Positions 20,814-30,163 of a stretch of 64,000 nucleotides of DNA are shown piece after piece. A model generated the notes under the pieces. The model worked only from the letters and a program-made list of their open reading frames with translations, was not told where the DNA came from and did not search any database. Position 1 is the stretch's first letter; each line of letters begins with the position of its first letter. This stretch comes from an uncultured Bacteroidota bacterium. Its GTDB lineage: Bacteria; Bacteroidota; Bacteroidia; Flavobacteriales; Flavobacteriaceae. The position numbers and the translations under genes were made by a program. The stretch covers positions 1 through 64,000 of the forward strand of contig CACEKL010000001.1 of assembly GCA_902560025.1 (NCBI GenBank). The letters run 5' to 3'.

Positions 20814-23072
20814 ATGAATAGCAAGAAAAAAGCTAATAAGAGTAAGTTTAAAGTTGTATTTGGATACATTTTATTATTCTCATCTCTAGTTCTGTTTACC
20901 TCATTTATTTCCTACATTTTTAATTGGAAAATAGACCAAAGTAATGTTGATATGATTTTTGATAGAGATGTTGAGGTTGAGAATCTTTTGGGTAAAACTG
21001 GAGCTTATATAAGCCACCTGTTTATTTATAAACTTTTTGGAATTTCGAGTTTTATACTTCCAATAATTCTATTTGTATCATCTTACTATATATTATTTAA
21101 TAAAAAAATATTTGATCTCTTTGGAAAGATTAATTGGCTTTTGTTGTTATTAATCTGGACTACAATATTAAGTGGTTATTTAAGGAGTTATTTTCCAGTT
21201 CAATCAGGACTTGTAGGATTTGAAGTTAACTTATTTCTTGAATCCTATATAGGAAGGGCAGGTATATTATTAATTCTAATATTTTCATTTATAATCTCTA
21301 TTGCTATATTATTTAATGTAACTCCATCTGGTATCCTAGATTTAATTACTAATTTGTTTAAAGCTAAAGAGTCTAAAATTGTAAATTCTAAAATTGACCT
21401 AGAGGAAGACAATAATGACGAAATAAAACAAAATGATAATTTAACTGAAAATGATTCCCAAATAGATAATAATATTGAATCTGAAGATATATCGATTGAA
21501 GTTGAAGAAATAAATGAAGAAGAAGTAGCATCAAAAAATATTGATTTTTCTAATGTTAATTCTAAAAAATTTGATCCTACTCTTGATTTAAGAAACTTCA
21601 AAAATCCCAGTATTGATCTTCTTAAAGAATATGGAGATGGAACAATTAAAATAGATCAGGAAGAACTCGAATCAAATAAAAATAGAATTGTTGACACACT
21701 AAAGAACTATAATATTGGCATTAAGCAAATAAAAGCTACAATTGGTCCAACAGTAACTCTTTACGAGATTATTCCAGATGCTGGTATTCGTATTTCAAAA
21801 ATTAAAAACCTAGAAGATGATATAGCATTATCACTTTCGGCTTTAGGAATTAGAATTATAGCTCCAATTCCAGGAAAAGGAACAATTGGTATTGAGGTTC
21901 CAAATAAAAAGAAATCAATTGTATCTATGAAGTCCTTATTATCTTCAAAAAAATTCATTGAATCAGACATGGAACTTCCGATCACACTTGGTAAGACTAT
22001 TAGCAATGAAACTTTTATTGTTGATTTAACAAAAATGCCACACTTACTTATGGCAGGTGCTACTGGGCAGGGTAAATCTGTTGGAATAAATGCTATTTTG
22101 ACCTCTATACTGTACAAGAAACATCCTGCAGAGGTAAAGTTTGTTTTAGTTGATCCAAAAAAAATTGAACTATCAATTTTTAATAAAATTGAAAGACATT
22201 ATTTAGCAAAACTTCCAGAGTCTGATGATGCAATTATAATTGAAAATGACAAAGTAATCAATACACTTAATTCTCTTTGTAGAGAGATGGATAAAAGATA
22301 TGAACTACTTAAGGATGCAATGACAAGAAATATTAAAGAGTATAATGAGAAGTTTATCTCAAGAAAATTAAATCCTGAAAATGGTCATACTTTTTTACCA
22401 TATATAGTCCTAGTTATTGATGAGTTTGCCGATTTAATTATGACAGCAGGTAAAGAAGTTGAGACACCTCTTGCAAGATTAGCACAGCTATCAAGAGCGA
22501 TTGGAATACATTTAATTATTGCTACACAAAGACCATCTGTAAATGTTATAACAGGGCTAATTAAGGCTAATTTCCCAGCAAGAATAGCGTTTAGAGTAAC
22601 CTCTAAAATTGACTCTAGAACAATTTTAGATACTGGAGGTGCTGAGCAACTAATTGGTAGAGGTGATCTTCTTTATTCACAATCAAATGATTTAACTAGA
22701 ATACAATGTGGTTTTATAGATACTTCTGAGGTTGAAAAATTATCTGAATATATAGGTTCACAAACTGGTTATGAATCTGCTTATATTCTTCCTGAGTTTT
22801 CGAAAGATGACACCAGCGAGTCTTCGAATTTATCTATTGAAGATAGAGACTCTATGTTTGATGAGGCTGCTAGGGTAATTGTTACAAACCAACAAGGGTC
22901 TGCTTCATTACTTCAAAGAAAGTTGAAACTTGGTTATAATAGGGCCGGAAGATTAATTGACCAAATGGAAGATGCTGGAATTGTTGGACCATTTGAAGGC
23001 AGCAAACCAAGACAAGTTTTGATTTCAGATTTAAACTCTTTAGAGAACTTATTAAGTGAGATCAAGAAATAA
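20814..23072 (+). CDS. ftsK: DNA translocase FtsK
   Basis: Septum-anchored motor that clears chromosome termini and activates XerCD at dif. Residues 1-165 hold about four membrane helices; a short acidic linker (about 190-250) follows; then the motor: alpha domain, RecA-like beta domain with Walker A GATGQGKSVG (about 415) and Walker B VLVIDEFADL (about 536), and the winged-helix gamma domain (NQQGSASLLQRKLKLGYNRA, about 699-718) that reads KOPS-type sites. Length 752 is short because of the compact linker, normal for Flavobacteria. The lolA-like gene begins inside its last 17 bases. Confidence 0.95.
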   Translation: MNSKKKANKSKFKVVFGYILLFSSLVLFTSFISYIFNWKIDQSNVDMIFDRDVEVENLLGKTGAYISHLFIYKLFGISSFILPIILFVSSYYILFNKKIFDLFGKINWLLLLLIWTTILSGYLRSYFPVQSGLVGFEVNLFLESYIGRAGILLILIFSFIISIAILFNVTPSGILDLITNLFKAKESKIVNSKIDLEEDNNDEIKQNDNLTENDSQIDNNIESEDISIEVEEINEEEVASKNIDFSNVNSKKFDPTLDLRNFKNPSIDLLKEYGDGTIKIDQEELESNKNRIVDTLKNYNIGIKQIKATIGPTVTLYEIIPDAGIRISKIKNLEDDIALSLSALGIRIIAPIPGKGTIGIEVPNKKKSIVSMKSLLSSKKFIESDMELPITLGKTISNETFIVDLTKMPHLLMAGATGQGKSVGINAILTSILYKKHPAEVKFVLVDPKKIELSIFNKIERHYLAKLPESDDAIIIENDKVINTLNSLCREMDKRYELLKDAMTRNIKEYNEKFISRKLNPENGHTFLPYIVLVIDEFADLIMTAGKEVETPLARLAQLSRAIGIHLIIATQRPSVNVITGLIKANFPARIAFRVTSKIDSRTILDTGGAEQLIGRGDLLYSQSNDLTRIQCGFIDTSEVEKLSEYIGSQTGYESAYILPEFSKDDTSESSNLSIEDRDSMFDEAARVIVTNQQGSASLLQRKLKLGYNRAGRLIDQMEDAGIVGPFEGSKPRQVLISDLNSLENLLSEIKK

Positions 23073-23679
23073 TTTAATTAATTTTCTAATATTAGGTTTA
23101 TTTAGCTTTTTTAGTCTTAATGGACAAAATAATGGGATTCAAGTATTAAAGGAGGTAATGAATAATGCGATGAAAGTTAAAGATGCTAATTATACCTTTA
23201 AAATTACATCAGAAAATGAAAATGATCTATTTCCAATAAGCGGTGAAATATATATTAAAAAAGAAAAATATTTTATAGATACTGAAGAAATAGATCAGAT
23301 TTTTGATGGCGATAAGCTTTATACTATTATTCATGAAAATGAGGAAATAATTGTCACATCTGAATTAAACACTTTTTTCAATTTCACTCCCAAACAAATT
23401 TTTAATTTTTTTAAAGATGACTTTGAAATAGAAATCAAAAATAGTCAAGGTGCTTACTATAATTTAATTGCAAGGAATTTGATTCAAGAAGACTTGGTTT
23501 ATGAAATAATTATTGATTCAAACTTGTTATCAATAAAAAAAATTGAAATTAAAAATAGAGATAATCTAACTTTAAGTAGTTTTTTAACATTAAGTTATAA
23601 ATTCAATTTATCTCTTCCATCTTCTTTATTTAAATTTGATAAAAATAAGTATAACGATTACATGCTAATTGAAAATTGA
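23056..23679 (+). CDS. LolA-like outer-membrane lipoprotein carrier protein
   Basis: A 207-residue exported protein with signal peptide (about 1-23, ending FFSLNGQ) and a beta-rich body with LolA-like features: repeated conserved segments such as ISGEIYIKKEKYFID and IFDGDKLYTI. LolA chaperones lipoproteins across the periplasm; in Bacteroidetes LolA-like proteins routinely follow ftsK and precede lptG and ribB, as here. The start is a GTG inside the ftsK 3' end (17-base overlap); no ATG gives a signal peptide. Its stop overlaps the next TTG start. Homology to LolA is inferred from length, position and pattern, so the exact cargo is uncertain. Confidence 0.75.
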   Translation: MRSRNNLINFLILGLFSFFSLNGQNNGIQVLKEVMNNAMKVKDANYTFKITSENENDLFPISGEIYIKKEKYFIDTEEIDQIFDGDKLYTIIHENEEIIVTSELNTFFNFTPKQIFNFFKDDFEIEIKNSQGAYYNLIARNLIQEDLVYEIIIDSNLLSIKKIEIKNRDNLTLSSFLTLSYKFNLSLPSSLFKFDKNKYNDYMLIEN

Positions 23680-25121
23680 AAATTTTAGACAAATACATAT
23701 TAAAGTTTTACTTAACTAGATTTTTAGGTGTCTTTGCTATTTGCTTTTTAATATTTATAATTCAAACATTCTGGCTCTACATAGATGAGCTTGCGGGTAA
23801 GGGATTAGATATAATTACAATAGGAAAGTTTTTTATTTATTTCTCTCCTAAACTTGTGCCATTAGTTCTTCCACTATCTATATTACTTGCATCACTTATA
23901 ACTTATGGGACTCTCTCAGAAAATTATGAATTTATTGCAATGAAATCTAATGGTATTTCAATTGTCAGAAGTATGGTGGCATTATTTATTTTTCATGTTT
24001 TTCTAGGAATAGGATCTTTCTATTTTTCAAATCATGTAGTAACCTTAGGAGAGTTAAAATCATATAACTTAAGAAAGAATCTTGCTAAGTTGAAACCTAC
24101 ATTAAGTATTAGAGAGGGAATATTCAATGATATTGGTGATTTAAATATTAAGGTTTCGAGAAAGTATGGAGATAATGAACAGTTTTTAGAAGATATAATC
24201 CTACATTCAATTTCTGAAGATGAAATTAACAGAATTGTTGTAAAGGCTGAGACAGGTGAGGTAAGAAACTTAAATGATAATTATCTTCAATTGGTTCTGA
24301 AAAATGGAAATAGATATGAAGACTTAAATCCATCTTCTGCTGCAGAAAAGCAAAAATATCCCCACTCTAAAGCTTCATTTGATGAGTATATTTTAAATAT
24401 TGACATTTCAGATTTCAATAATGTTAATCTTGATGAAGAAAATTATAAGTCAACTTATAAAATGCAGAAAATCAATCAACTTAAAACTAGTTCTGATACA
24501 TTAGAAATTAAGTTTAATAAAGACATTGAGATATTTTCTGAAAGTTTCTTAATTGGCCATACTATAAGGAAACTTCCAGACTTATACCCCAATCAAGTTC
24601 AGAATTTGGAATATAATTTAAACTCATCATTTATAGGGATTCTAGATAATCCAGAACCTTATGAATTAAATAGCGTACTTACAAGGGCAGATAATGAAGT
24701 AGACATATATTTAAGGCAACTTGATAATAAAAAGAAGACATTTTTTCTTCAGCAAAAACTTATTAACCTTCATAAACTAACTATAAATGAAAGATATAGC
24801 TTAATCTTTGCATGTATATTTTTATTTTTAATAGGAGCATCGCTTGGAGCAATTATTAGAAAGGGTGGTTTAGGTTTGCCTTTAGTTTTATCTATTGTTA
24901 TATTTCTTACATATCATTACATAGGTGTTTTTGGAAAAAATGCAGCTGAGGATAATTCTTTAAGCCCATTCATTGGAAGCTGGATCTCAACTTTTATAAT
25001 TGCACCCTTTGCAATCTATTTAACTAAAATTGTATCGATGGATAGAGGTTTTAATTTCAGTTTCTTTGATAGACTTTACTTAATCTTTAAAAATATTAGA
25101 AGTAATAATGAACAAAATTAA
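23676..25121 (+). CDS. LptF/LptG-family lipopolysaccharide export permease
   Basis: YjgP/YjgQ-family inner-membrane subunit of the LptB2FG exporter that feeds lipopolysaccharide to the Lpt bridge. Three N-terminal helices (about 10-125, including LVPLVLPLSILLASLITYGTL within 61-85), a large periplasmic beta-jellyroll region (about 130-370) and three C-terminal helices (about 375-465) match the family. At 481 residues it is longer than E. coli LptG (about 360) because the periplasmic part is expanded, common in Bacteroidetes. The TTG start overlaps the previous TGA (TTGA), pointing to coupled re-initiation. The last 14 bases overlap ribB. Confidence 0.85.
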   Translation: MKILDKYILKFYLTRFLGVFAICFLIFIIQTFWLYIDELAGKGLDIITIGKFFIYFSPKLVPLVLPLSILLASLITYGTLSENYEFIAMKSNGISIVRSMVALFIFHVFLGIGSFYFSNHVVTLGELKSYNLRKNLAKLKPTLSIREGIFNDIGDLNIKVSRKYGDNEQFLEDIILHSISEDEINRIVVKAETGEVRNLNDNYLQLVLKNGNRYEDLNPSSAAEKQKYPHSKASFDEYILNIDISDFNNVNLDEENYKSTYKMQKINQLKTSSDTLEIKFNKDIEIFSESFLIGHTIRKLPDLYPNQVQNLEYNLNSSFIGILDNPEPYELNSVLTRADNEVDIYLRQLDNKKKTFFLQQKLINLHKLTINERYSLIFACIFLFLIGASLGAIIRKGGLGLPLVLSIVIFLTYHYIGVFGKNAAEDNSLSPFIGSWISTFIIAPFAIYLTKIVSMDRGFNFSFFDRLYLIFKNIRSNNEQN

Positions 25122-26214
25122 ACTTGACAAGATTGAAGATGCAATAAAATCTATCAATAACGGTGAAATAATAATTGTTGTTGATGATGAAAATCGTGAA
25201 AATGAAGGTGATTTCATAACTGCTGCTGAAACAATAAATTCAGACAAAATTAATTTTATGGCTAAACACGGAAGAGGTTTAATCTGTGTGCCAATGTCTG
25301 AAAACTTGTGTACTAAACTTAATCTTGAAAAGATGGTGCCTAACAACACAGATCCACTTGAAACAGCTTTCACGGTTTCTGTAGATCTAAAAGGAAATGG
25401 TGTTACATCTGGTATTTCAGCCTCAGATAGATCTAAAACAGTCCAAGCTCTTGTTGATAGTAATACTAAGCCAGATGACCTTCAAAGACCTGGGCATGTA
25501 TTCCCTTTAATTGCCAAAGATGGTGGTGTACTTAGAAGAACTGGCCATACTGAAGCTGCAATTGATTTTGCTAGACTAGCTGGTTTTAAGTCAGCAGGTG
25601 TTATAGTAGAAATTATGAATGATGATGGCTCAATGTCTAGACTACCTGAACTCTATAAAGTTGCAAAAAAATTTAATCTTAAAATTGTTTCAATTGAAGA
25701 TCTTGTTGCTTACAGGATGAAGAATGATAGTTTAATTGATAAAATTTTTGATGAAAATATTAGGACAAGTTTTGGTGAATATCGATTAAGAGCATTTAAA
25801 CAAACTAATAATGACCAGGTACATATTGCTCTTACCCTTGGAGACTGGAAATCATCTGAGACTATTTTAACTAGGATCAATTCATCTATGAATGATAATA
25901 ATGTAACTAAGATCTTAAAAGGAACTAATGAGATTAAATATGATGAAATTTTTAAAAAAATAAATGATGAAGGTAAAGGAGCAATTATTTTTATCAACCA
26001 GAGTCAATCTCCAAAAAATATAATTGATAAGTTAAAGTCTTTAATTGAACCATCAGAAAAACCTAAAATTGACTTTAGAGACTTTGGAATAGGTGCTCAA
26101 ATACTCCATGAAATTGGTATTTCAAAAATTAATTTACTTACTAATTCTAGACAAAAACCAAGAATAGGTTTATCTGGTTATGGACTAAGTATAGAAAATT
26201 ATTCTAAGTATTAA
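25108..26214 (+). CDS. ribB: 3,4-dihydroxy-2-butanone 4-phosphate synthase (RibB) with decayed GTP cyclohydrolase II domain
   Basis: Residues 1-205 are a full DHBP synthase, making the four-carbon riboflavin precursor from ribulose 5-phosphate: VDDENRENEGDF (25-36), HGRGLICVPM (54-63), RPGHVFPLIAKDGGVL (127-142) and RTGHTEAAID (144-153). Residues about 215-368 align with GTP cyclohydrolase II but contain no cysteine at all, whereas active RibA needs three zinc cysteines; the end still keeps FRDFGIGAQILHEIGISKI. So the fusion is probably monofunctional, and RibA activity should come from another gene. It overlaps lptG by 14 bases and the convergent permease gene by 11. No FMN riboswitch is seen upstream. 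Confidence 0.92.
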   Translation: MNKIKLDKIEDAIKSINNGEIIIVVDDENRENEGDFITAAETINSDKINFMAKHGRGLICVPMSENLCTKLNLEKMVPNNTDPLETAFTVSVDLKGNGVTSGISASDRSKTVQALVDSNTKPDDLQRPGHVFPLIAKDGGVLRRTGHTEAAIDFARLAGFKSAGVIVEIMNDDGSMSRLPELYKVAKKFNLKIVSIEDLVAYRMKNDSLIDKIFDENIRTSFGEYRLRAFKQTNNDQVHIALTLGDWKSSETILTRINSSMNDNNVTKILKGTNEIKYDEIFKKINDEGKGAIIFINQSQSPKNIIDKLKSLIEPSEKPKIDFRDFGIGAQILHEIGISKINLLTNSRQKPRIGLSGYGLSIENYSKY

Positions 26215-26977
26215 ATGTATCAAGCCATAGCTTAACTGCCATATATGACACCATAATTAGGAGTGTAATTCTAATTACCTTATCTCCCTTCTTTACAGAC
26301 CATCTACTAGATAACCATGCTCCTACAACTGAACCCAGAACCATCCAAAAACCAACCATCCATAGTATTTTACCATCTAGAGCAAATATTAAAACTGCTG
26401 CTATAGAATATATAAATACTGAAAATGCTTTAACTGAATTTGTTCTTAATAAGTTCATTCTATTAATTTGTGTTAAAAGCAACATTATTACAATACCAAC
26501 ACCTGCTTGTAAAAAACCTCCATAAACTCCTATAAAGAAGAATCCAATTAGTCCTCCAATAAGATACTTACCTGACAGTCTCTCGGGAAGATCTAAGGAA
26601 GCAATTGATTTAGATCTAAATACAATTATAAGTCCAACTGAAATCATGATAATTGCAAGAAATCTCTTAAATGTATCACCATCAATATCAATAGCAATTC
26701 TTGCTCCTATGATAGCACCAAAGGTAGCTACTATTCCAAAATACAAACCCCATGGATGCGTTGTAATACCTTTACTTCTGTAACCATAACTTGCAACTAA
26801 TGCAGCAGTTATTACCATAAGTCTGTTTGTACCATTAGCAGTAGCCTCATCAAGGCCTAAGAAAAGAATTAATACAGGAAGAGTAACAAGAGAACCACCA
26901 CCTGCAAGTGTATTAACAACACCAGCAAAAAGACCGATACCAACTAAAATTAAAATTGAATTTATATCTAAAAGCAT
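26204..26977 (-). CDS. TauE/SafE-family sulfite/organosulfonate exporter-like permease
   Basis: A 257-residue membrane protein with 8 or so hydrophobic helices. The N-terminal GLFAGVVNTLAGGGSLVTLP (about 16-35) and the repeated inner motif GFLQAGVGIVIMLLL (about 153) are typical of the TauE/SafE (DUF81) family, whose members move sulfite, sulfonates or related anions. The actual substrate cannot be told from sequence, and no sulfur genes are adjacent. Monocistronic on the minus strand, converging on ribB with an 11-base overlap and divergent from tRNA-Ser. Confidence 0.85.
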   Translation of the reverse strand: MLLDINSILILVGIGLFAGVVNTLAGGGSLVTLPVLILFLGLDEATANGTNRLMVITAALVASYGYRSKGITTHPWGLYFGIVATFGAIIGARIAIDIDGDTFKRFLAIIMISVGLIIVFRSKSIASLDLPERLSGKYLIGGLIGFFFIGVYGGFLQAGVGIVIMLLLTQINRMNLLRTNSVKAFSVFIYSIAAVLIFALDGKILWMVGFWMVLGSVVGAWLSSRWSVKKGDKVIRITLLIMVSYMAVKLWLDTFNT

Positions 26978-27048
26978 GATATAAATAACAAGATAATTCT
27001 TTTTTATTTACATAAAGTTTTAAATATTTTTTTATTATCAAAATCATG

Positions 27049-27056
27049 TATATTTG
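27049..27056 (+). promoter_or_regulatory. -7 box for tRNA-Ser
   Basis: TATATTTG is an exact TAnnTTTG match ending 10 bases before the first tRNA base, so the primary transcript would carry only a few extra 5' bases. No clear -33 TTG is present. Confidence 0.6.
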
Positions 27057-27066
27057 CAACTCAATT

Positions 27067-27151
27067 GGAGAAATGGCAGAGTGGTCGAATGCGGCAGTCT
27101 TGAAAACTGTTGAGGGTCACACCTCCGGGGGTTCGAATCCCTCTTTCTCCG
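27067..27151 (+). tRNA. tRNA-Ser (anticodon UGA)
   Basis: The acceptor stem GGAGAAA (27067-27073) pairs with TTTCTCC (27144-27150), discriminator G at 27151. The anticodon stem GCAGT/ACTGT encloses the loop CTTGAAA with anticodon TGA at 27101-27103, reading UCN serine codons. A long variable arm (about 27111-27126) is the class II feature expected of tRNA-Ser. The T arm is GGGGG-TTCGAAT-CCCTC. CCA is not encoded (GCAA follows), so it must be added enzymatically. Confidence 0.97.
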
Positions 27152-27153
27152 CA

Positions 27154-27189
27154 AAACCTTGTGAGTAATATACTTTCAAGGTTTTTTTT
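27154..27189 (+). terminator. Rho-independent terminator of tRNA-Ser
   Basis: AACCTTG (27155-27161) pairs with CAAGGTT (27177-27183), an inner stem extends it, and a run of eight T residues follows (27182-27189). It lies immediately after the tRNA, and the DASS gene begins 19 bases later. Confidence 0.75.
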
Positions 27190-27208
27190 ATTATTTTAGA
27201 ATCTAAGT

Positions 27209-28678
27209 ATGAAAGTTAACTCTAAAAATATTGGCCTAATTTCAGGTCCTTTAGCATTCATTTTAGTATTGTTATTTTTTAAACCTGAAGGTTTAACTTC
27301 AGAGGCAAATGCAGTTTTAGCATCGACAATTTGGATAGCAATTTGGTGGATAACTGAAGCTATTCCTATTGCAGTTACTGCTCTTATTCCTATAGTATTA
27401 TTCCCATTAACTGGAGGATTAGGACTTCCTGAAACAACAGCCTCTTTTGGTCATAAATATGTTTTTCTTTATGTGGGAGGATTTATTATTGCAATAGCAA
27501 TTCAGAAATGGAACTTACATAAAAGAATTGCTCTTAACATAATAAACGTTATTGGAACTAGTGTAGTTAATATTATTCTTGGGTTTATGGTGGCAACTGC
27601 TTTTATGTCTATGTGGATATCTAACACTGCAACAGCTGTTATGATGCTGCCTATTGCTTTAGCGATTGTTTCGCAACTTAAAGACAATCCCGAAACAGAT
27701 AAAAATGAAAATAAAATCTTTGGTAAAGCGTTAATGTTAGGTATTGCATATAGTGCTTCAATAGGAGGTGTTGCAACTTTAATTGGTACACCCCCTAATT
27801 TAGTTTTAGCCGGAGTAGTTCAAGAATCATTTGGATATGAAATAACTTTCGCTCAATGGTTTAAATTTGGTCTTCCTATCTCTATAATACTTCTATTTTT
27901 ATGCTGGAAGTACTTAACAAGTATTGCATTTAGTTTTAAACAAAAAGCTTTTCCAGGAGGTCGAGCAGAAATATCAAAACAATTAAACAAGCTAGGTGTA
28001 ATTTCCTATGAGGAGAAGCTAGTAGCAATAGTTTTTGCTTTAACAGCATTTGCGTGGGTTACAAGAGATAATCTTTTAAAACTAGTAGTTCCTGTTATTG
28101 ATGATACAATTATAGCAATGATCAGTGCTGTTATAATTTTTCTACTACCAACAAAAAATAAAAAAAGAAAACTCCTTAGCTGGGAAGAGGCAGTTAAACT
28201 TCCATGGGGAATTTTACTATTATTTGGTGGGGGAATGGCCTTAGCAGCTGGATTTAAAGATAGCGGATTAGCGTTATGGATTGGTACACAAATGACTTTG
28301 TTAGATGGTGTTTCTCTTTTTCTATTAGTTTTCATTTTAATAGCATCTGTTAACTTCCTTACTGAGATAACATCTAATTTAGCAACCACTGCAATGCTAT
28401 TACCTGTTTTATACCCTATGGCAATGACAATTGACGTTCATCCATTTATTTTAATGGTTTCTGCAACTGTAGCTGCTTCATGCGCATTTATGCTTCCCGT
28501 AGCCACTCCCCCTAATGCAGTAGTCTTTGGTTCAGGATATCTAAGAATTCCTGATATGGTTCGTGTTGGAATTTGGATGAATGTATTATCGATTTTACTA
28601 TTAACCCTTTTTGTATATTTTATTCTTCCATATTTATGGGATTTTAACCCTATGAAGTATATAATACCAACAAAATAA
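27209..28678 (+). CDS. DASS/SLC13-family sodium:anion (dicarboxylate) symporter
   Basis: A 489-residue inner-membrane carrier of the divalent anion:sodium symporter family. Both SNT sodium/substrate motifs are present: WISNTATAVMMLP (about 137-149) and TEITSNLATTAMLLP (about 387-401), each followed by the expected TPPN loop (GTPPNLV about 196, ATPPNAVVF about 433). The family takes up C4-dicarboxylates, citrate or sulfate with sodium; substrate is not decidable here, though the sequence resembles the dicarboxylate branch. The unknown exported protein follows 26 bases downstream and may be co-transcribed. Confidence 0.9.
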   Translation: MKVNSKNIGLISGPLAFILVLLFFKPEGLTSEANAVLASTIWIAIWWITEAIPIAVTALIPIVLFPLTGGLGLPETTASFGHKYVFLYVGGFIIAIAIQKWNLHKRIALNIINVIGTSVVNIILGFMVATAFMSMWISNTATAVMMLPIALAIVSQLKDNPETDKNENKIFGKALMLGIAYSASIGGVATLIGTPPNLVLAGVVQESFGYEITFAQWFKFGLPISIILLFLCWKYLTSIAFSFKQKAFPGGRAEISKQLNKLGVISYEEKLVAIVFALTAFAWVTRDNLLKLVVPVIDDTIIAMISAVIIFLLPTKNKKRKLLSWEEAVKLPWGILLLFGGGMALAAGFKDSGLALWIGTQMTLLDGVSLFLLVFILIASVNFLTEITSNLATTAMLLPVLYPMAMTIDVHPFILMVSATVAASCAFMLPVATPPNAVVFGSGYLRIPDMVRVGIWMNVLSILLLTLFVYFILPYLWDFNPMKYIIPTK

Positions 28679-28704
28679 TATCATAGTTTTTATTAGCTTT
28701 ATAT

Positions 28705-29337
28705 ATGAGGTTAGCTACACTTATCACAATATTGTTTTTTTTTGTTACTCCCATTTTTACTCAAGAAGGGTCAAAAATTGATTTAAAAAATGTAAATGTT
28801 GCTTCAGAAAGACTTCCTACAATTTTTCTTTTTGGAGATGAATACACAGTAAGAGATAGGAATGAGTTTTTATCTAGTTTATTAAAATCTCACTTTTACA
28901 GACCTGATTTAAAGATTGTAATTGACCTTGAAGAATTTATATCAAATAGAATCTTTAGTTTCAAGCATAATGGTGCTATTAAAATTAATGTTAATTCAAA
29001 AAGATTAAGAAGTCAAAATGCTTATAATGTTTTTACAGGCACAACCCAACAATATAAATCTAACAATAACGTTAGATTAACAAAGCTTATAAATAATATT
29101 AAAACTGTAAGGATTGATAGTAGCTTAGAAGGAGTAGTGTCAAGAAGAGCATTAAAAAACGAAATCTATGTTATACAGAGACAATTAGATAGTTTGAATG
29201 TTGAAATTAAAAATGATACAATAATTGTTGATAAAAGAAATGAAAAAGAACTAAGAAGACTTTTAAGAAAAAAAACTAAATTAAATAGAGAATTTGACAG
29301 GACACCTATTGTTGAAATCAATATTTTTACAAACTAA
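28705..29337 (+). CDS. Exported protein of unknown function
   Basis: I do not recognise this 210-residue protein. It starts with a clear signal peptide (MRLATLITILFFFVTPIFTQ, 1-20, probable cut after the TQ) and has no other membrane segment, so it is probably periplasmic or outer-surface. The middle is basic and rich in Asn/Arg; residues about 145-195 look helical and charged (QRQLDSLNVEI to RRLLRKKTKL), possibly a short coiled coil. No cysteines or metal motifs are visible. It lies 26 bases after the DASS gene on the same strand, and its end overlaps the convergent pxpC by 11 bases. Confidence 0.7.
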   Translation: MRLATLITILFFFVTPIFTQEGSKIDLKNVNVASERLPTIFLFGDEYTVRDRNEFLSSLLKSHFYRPDLKIVIDLEEFISNRIFSFKHNGAIKINVNSKRLRSQNAYNVFTGTTQQYKSNNNVRLTKLINNIKTVRIDSSLEGVVSRRALKNEIYVIQRQLDSLNVEIKNDTIIVDKRNEKELRRLLRKKTKLNREFDRTPIVEINIFTN

Positions 29338-30163
29338 CTATCTCAAATTTAATTTTATCTCCAGTTCTTAATTGTGCCAAATTATTTAAAGATTTTTCAG
29401 CTAATTGAAGAATTCTAGGATATCCCCCTGTTGTTTGACAGTCTCTATGAAGTATTATTATTTGTCCAGAAGGAGTTAATTGAACAGTCCCTGGTATAAC
29501 TCCAGATGATATTATTGAATTAACACCAGCTTCTATTTTTTCCTTTAAATTATAAGCCATTCTATTATTTATACCGATTGAAAATTCTTGATTTTTAAGT
29601 TTATTAATAGACTCCTTATTAAGACAATTAAATTCTGGACCTCTAAATACTTTTATATTCTTATTCAACCTAAATTTTTGATCAATTGATTTATAAGTTA
29701 GATTTCTGTCATTTGCTTCAAATTTAACTTCATCACCCTTTTCAATTACACTAGAATCGCTTATCTGAGAATAGTATGATCTACTTCCAAGAACTTTATC
29801 TACTTTAATATCTCCTTTAATTGATATATAGCATCTAGAGCCAATAGATGAGTTATTTAATTTAAGTATATCTCCTTTATTTACCTCAACAGGGGTATAT
29901 AAACTTATTCTACTTTCATTTAACATTGGATTAAAGTCAGAACCTGTAATACATATGAAAGTGGGTTTTTCAAACTTAATAGTAGGGCCAATAAGTGTAG
30001 CCTCTATTAAGGGATTATTTATAGGATTATCAATAATAAGATTTGCAATCTGAGCACTTTCCCTATCCATATAACCTGAATATGGAACTCCAATATTGCG
30101 ATAACCAAATCTACCATCATCCTGAATTGTTGTGTAAAGTCCTTTTGAAATAAATTTGATCAT
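29327..30163 (-). CDS. pxpC: 5-oxoprolinase subunit PxpC (KipA-type, carboxyltransferase-like)
   Basis: Subunit of the prokaryotic ATP-dependent 5-oxoprolinase PxpABC, which opens pyroglutamate to glutamate. The 278-residue protein has the N-terminal GLYTTIQDDGRFGYRNIGVP (about 7-26) with SGYMDRESAQIANLI (about 29-43), and GVIPGTVQLTPSGQIIIL (about 217-234) followed by DCQTTGGYPRI, all hallmarks of the biotin-dependent carboxyltransferase-like/KipA family. Last gene of the operon; starts with a 4-base overlap of pxpB (ATGA). The family name KipA refers to sporulation regulation in Bacillus, not relevant here. Confidence 0.9.
   Translation of the reverse strand: MIKFISKGLYTTIQDDGRFGYRNIGVPYSGYMDRESAQIANLIIDNPINNPLIEATLIGPTIKFEKPTFICITGSDFNPMLNESRISLYTPVEVNKGDILKLNNSSIGSRCYISIKGDIKVDKVLGSRSYYSQISDSSVIEKGDEVKFEANDRNLTYKSIDQKFRLNKNIKVFRGPEFNCLNKESINKLKNQEFSIGINNRMAYNLKEKIEAGVNSIISSGVIPGTVQLTPSGQIIILHRDCQTTGGYPRILQLAEKSLNNLAQLRTGDKIKFEIVSL

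Noticed and set aside
24950..25107. FMN riboswitch before ribB
   Set aside because: The region is coding sequence of lptG and shows no conserved FMN-aptamer elements; ribB is translated by overlap with lptG.
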